Assembly (NCBI GenBank): GCA_002385485.1 | Contig: DGDP01000074.1 | Coordinates: forward strand, 1-42,184 | Reading direction: 5' to 3' | Source: Acetomicrobium sp. UBA3949 | GTDB taxonomy: Bacteria > Synergistota > Synergistia > Synergistales > Acetomicrobiaceae | Length of the DNA stretch: 42,184 bases | Shown here: positions 17,577 through 29,694 of the stretch, piece after piece | How positions within the stretch are numbered: position 1 is the first letter of the stretch | Layout: every line of letters begins with the position of its first letter | Made by a program: the position numbers and the translations under genes | The notes under the pieces: model-generated | What the model was told of the DNA's origin: nothing | Database searches by the model: none | The model's input: the letters and a program-made list of their open reading frames with translations, nothing else

Positions 17577-18982
17577 AGTTATTTAGAGAAGCTCCTTGTT
17601 TATCCTTGTTATTATCCCTAGTGATTTCCATCCTTTTGACGGGAAAGGGTTTCCCTTTTTGGCTGTCGGGCATTGTCTCAGGGTTTATTTTTTTAGGCTT
17701 AGGATTTTGTGCCCACGATGGAACACCGAATTCTTCGTATATTTTTATCCTCTGCTTTGTCGTTAGCATGTTTGGTAGCTTGTGGTCGAGCTATAGAGTA
17801 GAGACCGATCTCTTTTTAAGCGGCAGGCTCGCGGAAAAGGCCGTTGTTGCTTTCGAAAGGCCATGGGGCAGCAAAAGGGCAGTCGTATTCAAGACACCCA
17901 AGGGAAAATTTGTCGGTTTTACATCTCCTTCTTTAGCTTTAAAGGAAGGAGACTCCGTCGGTATAAAGGCGTCGGTATTGCCGATAGAGCGCAGGAACAT
18001 CGGATTTAATCCCTATACTTATTGGAGGTCCAGGGGTGTAGTGGGTCGTCTGGTAGGCCTTCAAGTGAAAAAGTCCCGCAAGAGCTCTCCTTTGAGCGTT
18101 TATCGTTGGCGATCATCGTTGAAAGAATGGATACTGCTGAATTATCCTCCAAGAATTCGGGGATATCTTTTGGCAATGCTTTTGGGCGTGAGGGACCCGG
18201 AATTGGTGAAACTTCATTCAAGCTGGGGCACCTCTCACTTGTTGGCTGTCTCCGGCTTCCACGTCGCCCTTCTTGTGGGGGTAATCTTTTCGACTTTAAG
18301 AGGATCTAGGCTCAAGGTACAAATATCCATTCTTTTTTTATTTGTATACTTGATCTTTACAGGTTTTGCAGCGAGCGCTACCCGTGCCGGATTGATGGTT
18401 ACCTTCGCTTTGATCGGTAAGTTGATCGGAAGACCGATAAAGCTTCTTCAGGCCGTCAGCTTAGCGGCCATATCCTTAATATTGTGGAGACCGTGGTTTG
18501 TGTGGGATATCGGATGGAAATTATCCGTGATGTCTGCTCTGACAATCGGTTGCATGGACATTTTTCCCAAAAAGTTTTTGCCCTTTATACTGAGTTCTCT
18601 CCTTTGGGTTGTTAACGCCGGTTGTGTCCTTGCAACATTTGGAACGCTGCCATTGGCAGGGCTTGTAATTAATCCCATTGCCATTCCGATGTTCGGTATT
18701 TTGTTTTTGACAGTAATTCTTTTTGCTCCATTTGCTTTCTTGCCCTTCGAAATTGGCAGGCCTTTTCTTTTCTTGACAGAGGGAGTGTTGGTAGCCGTTG
18801 AAAGGGCGCTTAATCTGATTTCATCTTTGATGCCTGCAACCCTTACGGAAGTTTGGCCCTGGCCCTTTATTTCCCTTGGAATATTTTTTATTATATTGGC
18901 CAAAAGATTAAGTTTTAACAATTTTAGGAATTTTTGTCTTTCAAGTTGTGGGTTGTTCGTTTATATAATGTTATTATCTTGA
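17573..18982 (+). CDS. comEC: ComEC-like DNA channel protein, short form
   Basis: A 469-residue polytopic membrane protein. N-terminal transmembrane segments and a DUF4131-like soluble region are followed by the Competence domain, whose signature is HLLAVSGFHVALL (near residue 222), and by several further hydrophobic helices. ComEC forms the inner-membrane channel for single-stranded DNA in natural transformation and is often linked to comEA, as here (ATGA overlap). B. subtilis ComEC is about 776 residues and has a C-terminal metallo-beta-lactamase-like domain; this protein stops after the membrane core and lacks it. No frameshift is seen and the next gene follows after 20 bases, so the short form looks natural. 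Confidence 0.9.
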   Translation: MKLFREAPCLSLLLSLVISILLTGKGFPFWLSGIVSGFIFLGLGFCAHDGTPNSSYIFILCFVVSMFGSLWSSYRVETDLFLSGRLAEKAVVAFERPWGSKRAVVFKTPKGKFVGFTSPSLALKEGDSVGIKASVLPIERRNIGFNPYTYWRSRGVVGRLVGLQVKKSRKSSPLSVYRWRSSLKEWILLNYPPRIRGYLLAMLLGVRDPELVKLHSSWGTSHLLAVSGFHVALLVGVIFSTLRGSRLKVQISILFLFVYLIFTGFAASATRAGLMVTFALIGKLIGRPIKLLQAVSLAAISLILWRPWFVWDIGWKLSVMSALTIGCMDIFPKKFLPFILSSLLWVVNAGCVLATFGTLPLAGLVINPIAIPMFGILFLTVILFAPFAFLPFEIGRPFLFLTEGVLVAVERALNLISSLMPATLTEVWPWPFISLGIFFIILAKRLSFNNFRNFCLSSCGLFVYIMLLS

Positions 18983-19002
18983 TTTGATGGGAGGTTTTTG
19001 CA

Positions 19003-19767
19003 ATGCTTCTTGTGCTAGATATAGGAAATACCCACACTTGCGTTGGTATCTTTGATGGCGCTTGCCTGATCGCTGATTGGAGACTCACCTCTGAGAGGCG
19101 TACCGAAGACGAGCTGGGGATATACCTTACGGGATTGCTTAATATGACTAAAAAAAGTCAAGATCTCATCTCAGGGTCAATAATATCGAGTGTGGTTCCG
19201 CCATTGGAAGCTGCCTGGAGCCGGGGCATATACAAATACTTGGGCATCGAACCTATGGTTGTAAGTTCAGAGCTTGATCTTGGGATCGAAGTAGGGTACG
19301 AAACACCGGCCGAAGTCGGAGCGGACAGGCTTGTAAATGCAGTGGCGGCTGTTCATCATTATGGATGTCCTGTAATAATTGTCGATTTTGGCACGGCAGT
19401 TACCCTTGATTACGTGACGTCAAACTGCGTTTACCTCGGTGGTGCAATAGCACCTGGCTTGCTTGCCAGCATAGAGGCGCTATTCGGAAAGACGGCAAAA
19501 CTTCCCCTCGTCACTCTAGAGCCTCCAAAGAGGGTCGTTGGCAGATCTACGTCAGAATCGATGAGGTCAGGTATACTTATAGGATATGCGGGTTTGATAG
19601 ACGGTTTAGTTGATCGAATGTCGCAAGAGCAGAAGGAAACGCCAAAGGTCATTGCTACGGGAGGGCATGCCGAGGTAGTCGCTAGATGGTCGAGCAGAAT
19701 AAATACAGTTGATTCCAATTTAACGTTGGAGGGCTTGAGGCTTATATATGAACGAAATGCCAAATAA
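19003..19767 (+). CDS. coaX: Type III pantothenate kinase
   Basis: A 254-residue ASKHA-fold kinase carrying out the first step of coenzyme A synthesis, ATP-dependent phosphorylation of pantothenate. The phosphate loop is LDIGNTHTCVGIFDG, the catalytic/substrate region PAEVGADRLVNAVAA and VDFGTAVTLDYV, and GGAIAPGL follows, all hallmarks of CoaX rather than CoaA. Type III enzymes are not inhibited by CoA and usually need a monovalent cation. GGGAGG at 18989-18994 is the ribosome site. The end overlaps the dus gene by 20 bases. Confidence 0.96.
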   Translation: MLLVLDIGNTHTCVGIFDGACLIADWRLTSERRTEDELGIYLTGLLNMTKKSQDLISGSIISSVVPPLEAAWSRGIYKYLGIEPMVVSSELDLGIEVGYETPAEVGADRLVNAVAAVHHYGCPVIIVDFGTAVTLDYVTSNCVYLGGAIAPGLLASIEALFGKTAKLPLVTLEPPKRVVGRSTSESMRSGILIGYAGLIDGLVDRMSQEQKETPKVIATGGHAEVVARWSSRINTVDSNLTLEGLRLIYERNAK

Positions 19768-20717
19768 CCCTGTATGGCTTGCCCCAATGGCAGATATAAC
19801 ATCCTGGCCCGTCAGAAGGATGTTTTTTCGGGTAGGTGTCGGTTTGGCCCATACAGAGATGGTTGCTTCCAGAGCTTTGATGGAAAGACATTCCTCTGTA
19901 TTTTATTCTTTGCAACGGTATCATGACGAGGGTCCGTTGGTATTGCAGCTTTTTTCTGGAGATGTGGCTTCCCTTTTGGAAGCTGCTCAGGAAGCCTACC
20001 GAATTAGCTCCTTTGAGGCCTTAAGCATTAACATGGCCTGTCCTTCGAAAAAAGTTATGGCATCCGGTGGCGGCGCGTCATTAATAAATCGCCCCAATGT
20101 GGCTGCCGAGATGATTAGACAGGCCAAAAAATTAGGATTTCCGATCTGGGTTAAAACTAGAATTCCCAGTCGCAATTTGAAGGATGTAGCAAGTTGGTGT
20201 GATCTATTGATCTCTGCTGGCGCCAAGAACGTAGCTTTGCATGGAAGAACCGTTTCGCAGGGGTATAAGGGAAGTTCCGACAGAAATATTGTCGGCGAGG
20301 CAGCTAGAGCTTTCCCGGGTAAAATAACGGGTACAGGAGACGTTTTTACCTCAGACGACGTACTCGATTATTTGGAAAAGGGTTGCATAGGGGTTTTAGT
20401 GGCGCGAGGTGCCTTGAAAGATCCTTTCGTCATTCCAGATGCCCTGGCGAAGTTGGGCCTTCGAAATGGCAGAAAAGCTACCTTCGAATTTCAGAGGGAG
20501 ATATTTCGTTCTTTTCTCTCCGATTTGTGTCAAGTTAAGGATAATTTAGCCATGCACTTGCTTCGTCGCTTCTTATCATGTATTTTTAAAGGAATGCCTG
20601 GGGCTTCACAATTGCGATCTTCTATGGCAAGAGCTCATGGCATTACACAAGCCTTTGAATTATTTAATTCTTTTGCCAATAATTTTAGTGACTTTTGCGC
20701 TAAGGAGGAAGCAATGA

Positions 20718-20737
<20 letters not shown>
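19748..20737 (+). CDS. dus: tRNA-dihydrouridine synthase (DusB-like)
   Basis: A 329-residue FMN-dependent TIM-barrel enzyme that reduces uridines in tRNA loops. It begins VWLAPMADITSWPVRRMF (FMN-binding first strand), has the catalytic cysteine in INMACPSKKVMASGGG, KTRIPS, the LHGRT segment, and the phosphate-binding GTGDVFT and LVARGAL segments. The C-terminal helical tRNA-binding domain is shortened relative to some members but complete. ATG 19748 lies inside the end of coaX; GAGG at 19736-19739 is a usable site. Its end overlaps lysS by 20 bases. Which dihydrouridine position it makes is not shown by the sequence; DusB is the usual annotation for this branch. Confidence 0.92.
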
Positions 20738-24253
<3,516 letters not shown>

Positions 24254-24266
24254 GGAGGTTTGTGCT

Positions 24267-24584
24267 ATGAGTGGGACATCGGATGGACTAGTCGAAGAAA
24301 TAAGACGCGTAGCCAAGTTGGCCATGCTGGAGCTCAATGAAGATGAAATGAAACATATCGGGACGCAGTTTAAAAATATTTTAGATCAGCTTCAGAAGTT
24401 AAGCGAACTTGATACAAAGGATATAAATCCCTTTAGTTTAGAGGATATGGAACCCATGCCCTGGCGTAAAGACGAAGTTGTGGCGTGGAACAGATACAGC
24501 GAGGTGCTTTCCCAGGCTCCGGTCTCCGAAGAGGGCTACTTCAAGGTGCCGCGAATTGTGGAGGGCGATCACGATGAAAAATAG
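24267..24584 (+). CDS. gatC: Aspartyl/glutamyl-tRNA amidotransferase subunit C
   Basis: A 105-residue small subunit of GatCAB, which converts Glu-tRNA(Gln) and/or Asp-tRNA(Asn) to the amides. The N-terminus VEEIRRVAKLAMLELNEDE and the later FKNILDQLQKLSELDT are the two conserved helices that wrap GatA. The frame is open further upstream within ligA, but GAGGAGGT (24252-24259) and the family N-terminus fix ATG 24267. It overlaps gatA by 11 bases. Together with gatA and gatB it suggests that Gln- or Asn-tRNA is made indirectly in this organism. Confidence 0.95.
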   Translation: MSGTSDGLVEEIRRVAKLAMLELNEDEMKHIGTQFKNILDQLQKLSELDTKDINPFSLEDMEPMPWRKDEVVAWNRYSEVLSQAPVSEEGYFKVPRIVEGDHDEK

Positions 24585-26055
24585 CGAGTTTTTGAAGTTA
24601 TCGGCTTTAGAGCTTGTGGAAGGTTACAAAAAAGGTGATTTCACAGTTTCAGATGTAATAGAGACGGCCCTGGAACACATAGAGGTTAACGAAAGAAATT
24701 TGAACGCCCTTATAACGCCTCTCTACGAAGAGGCCCGTTCCAGATCGTGGATGTTGGATGCTGCTTTAGCGAGGGGCGAAGAGTTGGGGTCCCTTTTCGG
24801 TGTGCCCGTTGTAGTGAAGGATAACATTACAGTCGACGGGGTAAGGACTACCTGCGGAAGTAGGATGCTGGAAAATTGGATTTCTCCCTACAGTGCACAT
24901 GTAGTTGAGTGCTTAGAGCGTGCCGGAGCGGTGATAATTGGCAAAGCCAACATGGATGAATTTGCTATGGGAAGCTCGACAGAGTTTTCTGCCTTTGGTC
25001 CAGCCTTGAACCCATGGGATTTGTCCAGAGTGCCTGGGGGAAGCTCAGGAGGTAGTGCCGCATCCGTTGCTGCAGGTTATGCTCCCATTGCGTTGGGAAG
25101 TGACACCGGTGGCTCCATTAGGCAACCTGCTGCCTTTTGTGGGGTGTACGGATTAAAGCCGACATACGGCCTAGTCAGCAGGTTCGGCTTAATTGCCTTT
25201 GCTTCTTCGTTGGATCAAATTGGCCCTTTTGCCAGAAGTTTGAAGGATGTAGCGGCAATTTTACAGGTCATATCTGAACCTGACGCCAGAGATGCTACAT
25301 GTACCAGAAAGGAAAGGCCGAATTACGCTGAATTTTTAAACGTAACTTCCCTTGAAGGTTTTAAGGTTGGATATTTGGCGGGCTATGAATCCCTAGAAAT
25401 TGATGATGAGATAAAAAGAGCAATTTCCCAAACCATAGAAATATGCAAGGAGGCTGGTGCTGAAATAGTGGAGGTCGATTTGCCAATATCGACACGATAC
25501 GGCCTTCCTTGTTACTATACTATAGCGCCAGCCGAAGCAAGCTCCAATTTGGCCCGTTTCGACGGAGTGCAATACGGTTTTTCCGTGGTTGCCGATGATT
25601 TGAAGGAACTATACCTCAAAAGCCGCGGCTCAGGTTTCGGCCCCGAAGTGAAAAGGAGAATACTAATCGGGACTTTCGTCCTAGGTTCCAGCAGATACGA
25701 TGCCTATTACTTGCAGGCACAGAAGGTGAGGCAGCTCATAATCAGAGAATTCAATGCAGCCTTTTCAAAAGCCGATGTCTTGATAACTCCTGCAACACCT
25801 ACGTTGCCCTTTAAACGGGGCGAGAAGCTGACTGACCCAGTCAAAGCCTACATGGCAGACCTTTTTACTATACCCGTTAATTTAGCGGGCTTGCCAGCTT
25901 TGTCGATGAGAGCATCGATGAGCCAGTCCGGACTGCCCGTGGGCGTTCAATTGATAGGAAAGAAGTTTGGAGAAGGCGATATCTTAAAAGCGGCTTCGGT
26001 TATTGAACAGGTCGTAGGACCGGCTGCAACTGCTTTAGGGGGCGATCGAAAGTGA
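24574..26055 (+). CDS. gatA: Aspartyl/glutamyl-tRNA amidotransferase subunit A
   Basis: A 493-residue amidase-signature enzyme that releases ammonia from glutamine for GatB. The Ser-cisSer-Lys triad is visible: Lys in PVVVKDNITV, and the two serines in the Gly/Ser-rich PGGSSGGSAA and SDTGGSIRQPA segments. The frame is open to 24478, inside gatC, but ATG 24574, preceded by GGAGGG at 24560-24565, gives the standard N-terminus. It overlaps gatC by 11 bases and gatB by four, so the three subunits are translationally coupled. Confidence 0.97.
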   Translation: MKNSEFLKLSALELVEGYKKGDFTVSDVIETALEHIEVNERNLNALITPLYEEARSRSWMLDAALARGEELGSLFGVPVVVKDNITVDGVRTTCGSRMLENWISPYSAHVVECLERAGAVIIGKANMDEFAMGSSTEFSAFGPALNPWDLSRVPGGSSGGSAASVAAGYAPIALGSDTGGSIRQPAAFCGVYGLKPTYGLVSRFGLIAFASSLDQIGPFARSLKDVAAILQVISEPDARDATCTRKERPNYAEFLNVTSLEGFKVGYLAGYESLEIDDEIKRAISQTIEICKEAGAEIVEVDLPISTRYGLPCYYTIAPAEASSNLARFDGVQYGFSVVADDLKELYLKSRGSGFGPEVKRRILIGTFVLGSSRYDAYYLQAQKVRQLIIREFNAAFSKADVLITPATPTLPFKRGEKLTDPVKAYMADLFTIPVNLAGLPALSMRASMSQSGLPVGVQLIGKKFGEGDILKAASVIEQVVGPAATALGGDRK

Positions 26056-27509
26056 GTGAATTTATTCCTGTAATAGGACTGGAAATTCATGTTCAATTAT
26101 CGACGAAATCCAAGATGTTTTGCTCTTGTTCGACTGATTATATTGGCGCTAGGCCAAACAGCCATGTATGCCCTATCTGCCTGGGTTTGCCGGGATCTCT
26201 TCCGGTCATTAACGAAAGGGCCATAATGTATGCAGTCAGGATGGCCTTGGCTATGCGGTGCAAGGTCAATACCCATACGGTGTTCCATAGAAAACATTAT
26301 TTTTATCCCGATCTTCCCAAGGCCTACCAGATAAGCCAATACGATTTGCCCCTCGCCGTTGATGGTCATCTTGAGGTAAATGATGACGGAAAGGCTCACA
26401 AGATCAGAATACAAAGACTTCATTTGGAAGAAGATGCCGGAAAACTTGTCCATGCTGCTATCGGCGGAAGGTTGATGGGTGCTGATTATTCTCTTGTAGA
26501 TTATAACCGGTCGGGAGTTCCTTTGATGGAAATAGTCACCCAACCTGACATAACATCCCCAAAGCAGGCAAGGGAGTTCGTGTCTAGATTGCGTCAATTG
26601 GTCAGATATCTAGGAGTTTCCGACGGCGACATGGAGTCGGGATCGTTGAGAGTTGACGCAAACATTTCGATAATGGAACCGGGCGGCAAATGGGGTGAAA
26701 AGGTAGAAGTAAAAAATATGAACTCCCTAAAAGCTTTAGAGAGAGCCCTGGAGTACGAATACGAAAGGCAGAAAGAAGTTAAAAGCAAAGGGGAGACGAT
26801 AGTTCGCGAGACCAGGCATTGGGATGACGATTCGGGTAAGACCATTTCAAGCCGCAGCAAGGAAGAAGCCGAGGATTACAGATATTTTCCCGATCCCGAT
26901 CTTCCTCCCCTTGTCGTAGATGAGAGAACCATAGTTCAGTTGTGTAAGGAACTGCCCGAACTTCCGTGGGAAGTAAGGGACAGATTTATCAGCGATTACG
27001 GTTTATCCCTCGAAGAGGCGGAGGTACTTACGGAGCGGCGCGATGTGGCTCTTCTCATGGATGATCTAGTCAAACGAGGATCTCCCGTTAAAGTGGCGTC
27101 AAACTGGATAAGGACTGAAATAATGAGGGTATTAAACGAGAGGGCAATTTCTGCAGAGGAGCTTACGATACCGCCGGATGAGATGGCCCTTCTTTTGTCT
27201 CGAGTCGATAGGGGGGAACTTTCAACGACAGCTGCAAAAGAGGTTTTCGCCATGATGTTGGAAAAATCATTAAATGTCGATGATGCCATTAAAGCTTTAG
27301 GTTTAAGTACAGGCAAATTAACAGGCTCCGATTTGGAAGCAATTGTCGTCAAAGTTCTAGCTGAAAACGCTGAGGTTGTAGAAGAAATAAGAGCTGGCAA
27401 GGATAAAAAAGGTAAAAAAGTTAAATTTTTACAGGGCATTGTCATGAGAGAAACGAAAGGACAGGCAGATCCGAAAGAGGTGCAATCGCTCATCATGAGC
27501 AAGATTTAA
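26052..27509 (+). CDS. gatB: Aspartyl/glutamyl-tRNA amidotransferase subunit B
   Basis: A 485-residue subunit that binds the mischarged tRNA, phosphorylates its Glu/Asp and amidates it. The signature GLEIHVQLSTKSKMFC opens the protein. The zinc-binding cysteines are in FCSCS and CPICLGLPGSLP. The catalytic cradle ends with the DYNRSGVPLMEIV segment, and the C-terminal helical and YqeY-like tail domain is complete to residue 485. The GTG start at 26052 overlaps the gatA stop as GTGA. The next gene, an EF-G2 paralogue, follows after 17 bases. Confidence 0.97.
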   Translation: MSEFIPVIGLEIHVQLSTKSKMFCSCSTDYIGARPNSHVCPICLGLPGSLPVINERAIMYAVRMALAMRCKVNTHTVFHRKHYFYPDLPKAYQISQYDLPLAVDGHLEVNDDGKAHKIRIQRLHLEEDAGKLVHAAIGGRLMGADYSLVDYNRSGVPLMEIVTQPDITSPKQAREFVSRLRQLVRYLGVSDGDMESGSLRVDANISIMEPGGKWGEKVEVKNMNSLKALERALEYEYERQKEVKSKGETIVRETRHWDDDSGKTISSRSKEEAEDYRYFPDPDLPPLVVDERTIVQLCKELPELPWEVRDRFISDYGLSLEEAEVLTERRDVALLMDDLVKRGSPVKVASNWIRTEIMRVLNERAISAEELTIPPDEMALLLSRVDRGELSTTAAKEVFAMMLEKSLNVDDAIKALGLSTGKLTGSDLEAIVVKVLAENAEVVEEIRAGKDKKGKKVKFLQGIVMRETKGQADPKEVQSLIMSKI

Positions 27510-27526
27510 ATTAGGGGGGTAGGACG

Positions 27527-29611
27527 ATGGGAGCGCACAAACCTGAGGATACGAGAACGATTGCGGTAGCAGCTCACGGAGGTGCAGGAAAGACATCGCT
27601 GGTCGAGGCAATGTTGTTCGATGCGGAAGTTATTGGACGTTTAGGTAAAGTAGAGGATGGCAATACCGTCAGCGATTATGACGCCGAAGAACAGAAGAGA
27701 CAGATTTCTATCAATACATCTGTCGCAACCTTCGACTATAATGGCAAAAGGATGTTTGTTCTTGATACCCCTGGTTATGCCGATTTCATTGGAGATCTGC
27801 GTTCGGGAATGCGAGTGGCTGACTCGGCGGTTATAGTTGTAAGCGGAGTCGATGGCGTGGAAGTTCAAACTGAAAAGGCCTTCGATTTTGCCGAGGATTT
27901 TTCCGTACCCGTACTGTTTTTTATAAATAAAGTGGAAAGAGAAAATGCTGATTTTTACAGGACATTGAAAGAAATTCAGGAGGTTTTGACGGATAAAGCA
28001 CTTCCGTTGTTTTTGCCCATCGGTCAGGAAACAAATTTTAAAGGCTTAGTAAATGTGCTGACCGGAAAGGCCTTTATATATAAAGGCGATGGGAGTCGAG
28101 AGTATGAGGAGACTGATTGTCCCTCCGAACTCGAGGAAGGGCTTTCCTCTGCCCGTGAAGCCTTGGTGGAGAGGGTAGTTGAGGTTGATGATGAGATGAT
28201 GATGCGTTACCTCGACGGAGAAGAACTGGAAGAACAAGAGTTGGTAGAGGCATTGAAAAAGGCGGTGTTAAACAGGATAGTGATGCCCGTATTGCCCGGT
28301 TCGGCTCTTGCGAATATCGGAATATTCCAGCTTTTAGATACCATAACCGACATTCTGCCCTCCCCAGTAGATATGTTTCCCAGAAAGGCGATAGATGCAG
28401 AGGGCAATGAAGTAGAAGTGAAGCCCGATCCCAATGAGAAATTCAGCTCTCTCTGTTTTAAAGTCATGGTCGATCCCTATGTGGGAAAGCTATCATTCGT
28501 TAGAGTATTTTCAGGGACCTTGACTTCGGATCAATCTGTATTCATTGTAAATAAAAAGGTCGAGGAAAGGATAAGCTCTCTGAGGTTCATGAGGGGCAAG
28601 GAAGGGAAAGACGTTAAGGAAGTGACAGTGGGAGACATTGTGGCTATCCCCAAATTGCAAAACGCCGGTGTTGGGGATACTGTTGCAGTCAAGGGAGTCG
28701 ATTTTACGTTTCCCGCGATCCAATTTCCGAACCCCGTTTATAGCCTGGCAGTCGTTCCTAAAAGCAGGGCTGACGAAGATAAGCTGTCTAACGCTATTCA
28801 TCGCATGCTCGAAGAGGATTCCACGTTGCGCTATGAGAAAAACGTTGAAACCGGAGACCATCTCCTTTCAGGCATGGGAGATTTACATCTGGACGTAGTC
28901 CTGTCGCGCATTAAAGAAAGATATGGCGTGGAACTCGAAACTCGTTTACCCAAAGTTCCATATAGAGAGACCATCAAAAAGCCCTCTAAAGCGCAAGGCA
29001 AATACAAGAAGCAAACCGGTGGCCGAGGACAATACGGGGACGTGTGGCTTGAGTTGCAGCCTACAGAGCGAGGCAGCGGTGTAGAGTTTGAGGATCGCAT
29101 TGTCGGTGGGGTCGTTCCCAAGCAATACATTCCTGCCGTCGAAAAAGGACTAAGGGAGGCAGCTCAAAAGGGAGTCCTTGCCGGCTATCCTGCCATAGAT
29201 TTTAAGGCCGTTCTTTACGACGGCTCTTACCATGAAGTCGATTCTTCAGAAATGGCCTTTAAAATAGCAGCTTCAATGGCTTTCAAGAAGTGTTTTATGG
29301 AAGGCTCTCCCGTCTTGCTTGAACCGATCATGAACGTGGAAGTGGTAGTACCCGAGGAGTATCTGGGCGATGTCATGGGCGATTTGAACTCTAGAAGAGG
29401 GAGAATTATGGGTATCGAGAGCAGAGGGAGATTCCAGGTGGTTAAGGCCCAAGTGCCTCTCGCGGAAATGTTCAGGTATGCCATTGTCCTTCGTTCCATG
29501 ACTTCGGGCCGAGGCAGTTTCTCCATGGAATATTCTCACTACGAAGAAGTCCCTCAAGATCTGGCCAAAAGGATAATAGCTCAGGCTCAAGCCGAGGCGG
29601 AAGAAGAGTAA
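27527..29611 (+). CDS. fusA2: Elongation factor G-like protein (EF-G2 paralogue)
   Basis: A 694-residue translational GTPase with all EF-G domains. It resembles the EF-G2 type found in Thermus and others (KAQGKYKKQTGGRGQYGDVWLEL, GGVVPKQYIPAVEKG) rather than main EF-G. The P-loop is AHGGAGKTS (16-24). The G3 motif is DTPGYADF (80-87), with Tyr where main EF-G has the GTPase-activating His, and the guanine-specificity motif is NKVE (134-137) instead of NKxD. The role of EF-G2 is poorly defined; some bind ribosomes and hydrolyse GTP slowly. GGGGGGTAGG lies before ATG 27527. It closes the miaB-gatB run, and a strong palindromic terminator follows. Confidence 0.9.
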   Translation: MGAHKPEDTRTIAVAAHGGAGKTSLVEAMLFDAEVIGRLGKVEDGNTVSDYDAEEQKRQISINTSVATFDYNGKRMFVLDTPGYADFIGDLRSGMRVADSAVIVVSGVDGVEVQTEKAFDFAEDFSVPVLFFINKVERENADFYRTLKEIQEVLTDKALPLFLPIGQETNFKGLVNVLTGKAFIYKGDGSREYEETDCPSELEEGLSSAREALVERVVEVDDEMMMRYLDGEELEEQELVEALKKAVLNRIVMPVLPGSALANIGIFQLLDTITDILPSPVDMFPRKAIDAEGNEVEVKPDPNEKFSSLCFKVMVDPYVGKLSFVRVFSGTLTSDQSVFIVNKKVEERISSLRFMRGKEGKDVKEVTVGDIVAIPKLQNAGVGDTVAVKGVDFTFPAIQFPNPVYSLAVVPKSRADEDKLSNAIHRMLEEDSTLRYEKNVETGDHLLSGMGDLHLDVVLSRIKERYGVELETRLPKVPYRETIKKPSKAQGKYKKQTGGRGQYGDVWLELQPTERGSGVEFEDRIVGGVVPKQYIPAVEKGLREAAQKGVLAGYPAIDFKAVLYDGSYHEVDSSEMAFKIAASMAFKKCFMEGSPVLLEPIMNVEVVVPEEYLGDVMGDLNSRRGRIMGIESRGRFQVVKAQVPLAEMFRYAIVLRSMTSGRGSFSMEYSHYEEVPQDLAKRIIAQAQAEAEEE

Positions 29612-29639
29612 ATATACTTTGTATCCCTAGCTCGAATAT

Positions 29640-29675
29640 AATAATTAAGCGGGAGGATCCTCCCGCTTAATTATT
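29640..29675. terminator. Bidirectional terminator, 36-base perfect palindrome
   Basis: A perfect inverted repeat centred between 29657 and 29658, with a GC-rich inner stem (GCGGGAG / CTCCCGC) and A/T-rich outer arms that supply U-runs in both directions. It lies between the converging EF-G2 gene and the redox operon. Confidence 0.9.
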
Positions 29676-29694
29676 TTGCATTTTCTGACGTTTT

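Noticed and set aside
26996..27502. A 168-codon open frame on the minus strand
   Set aside because: Antisense shadow of gatB; Ser/Leu-rich composition typical of reverse frames.
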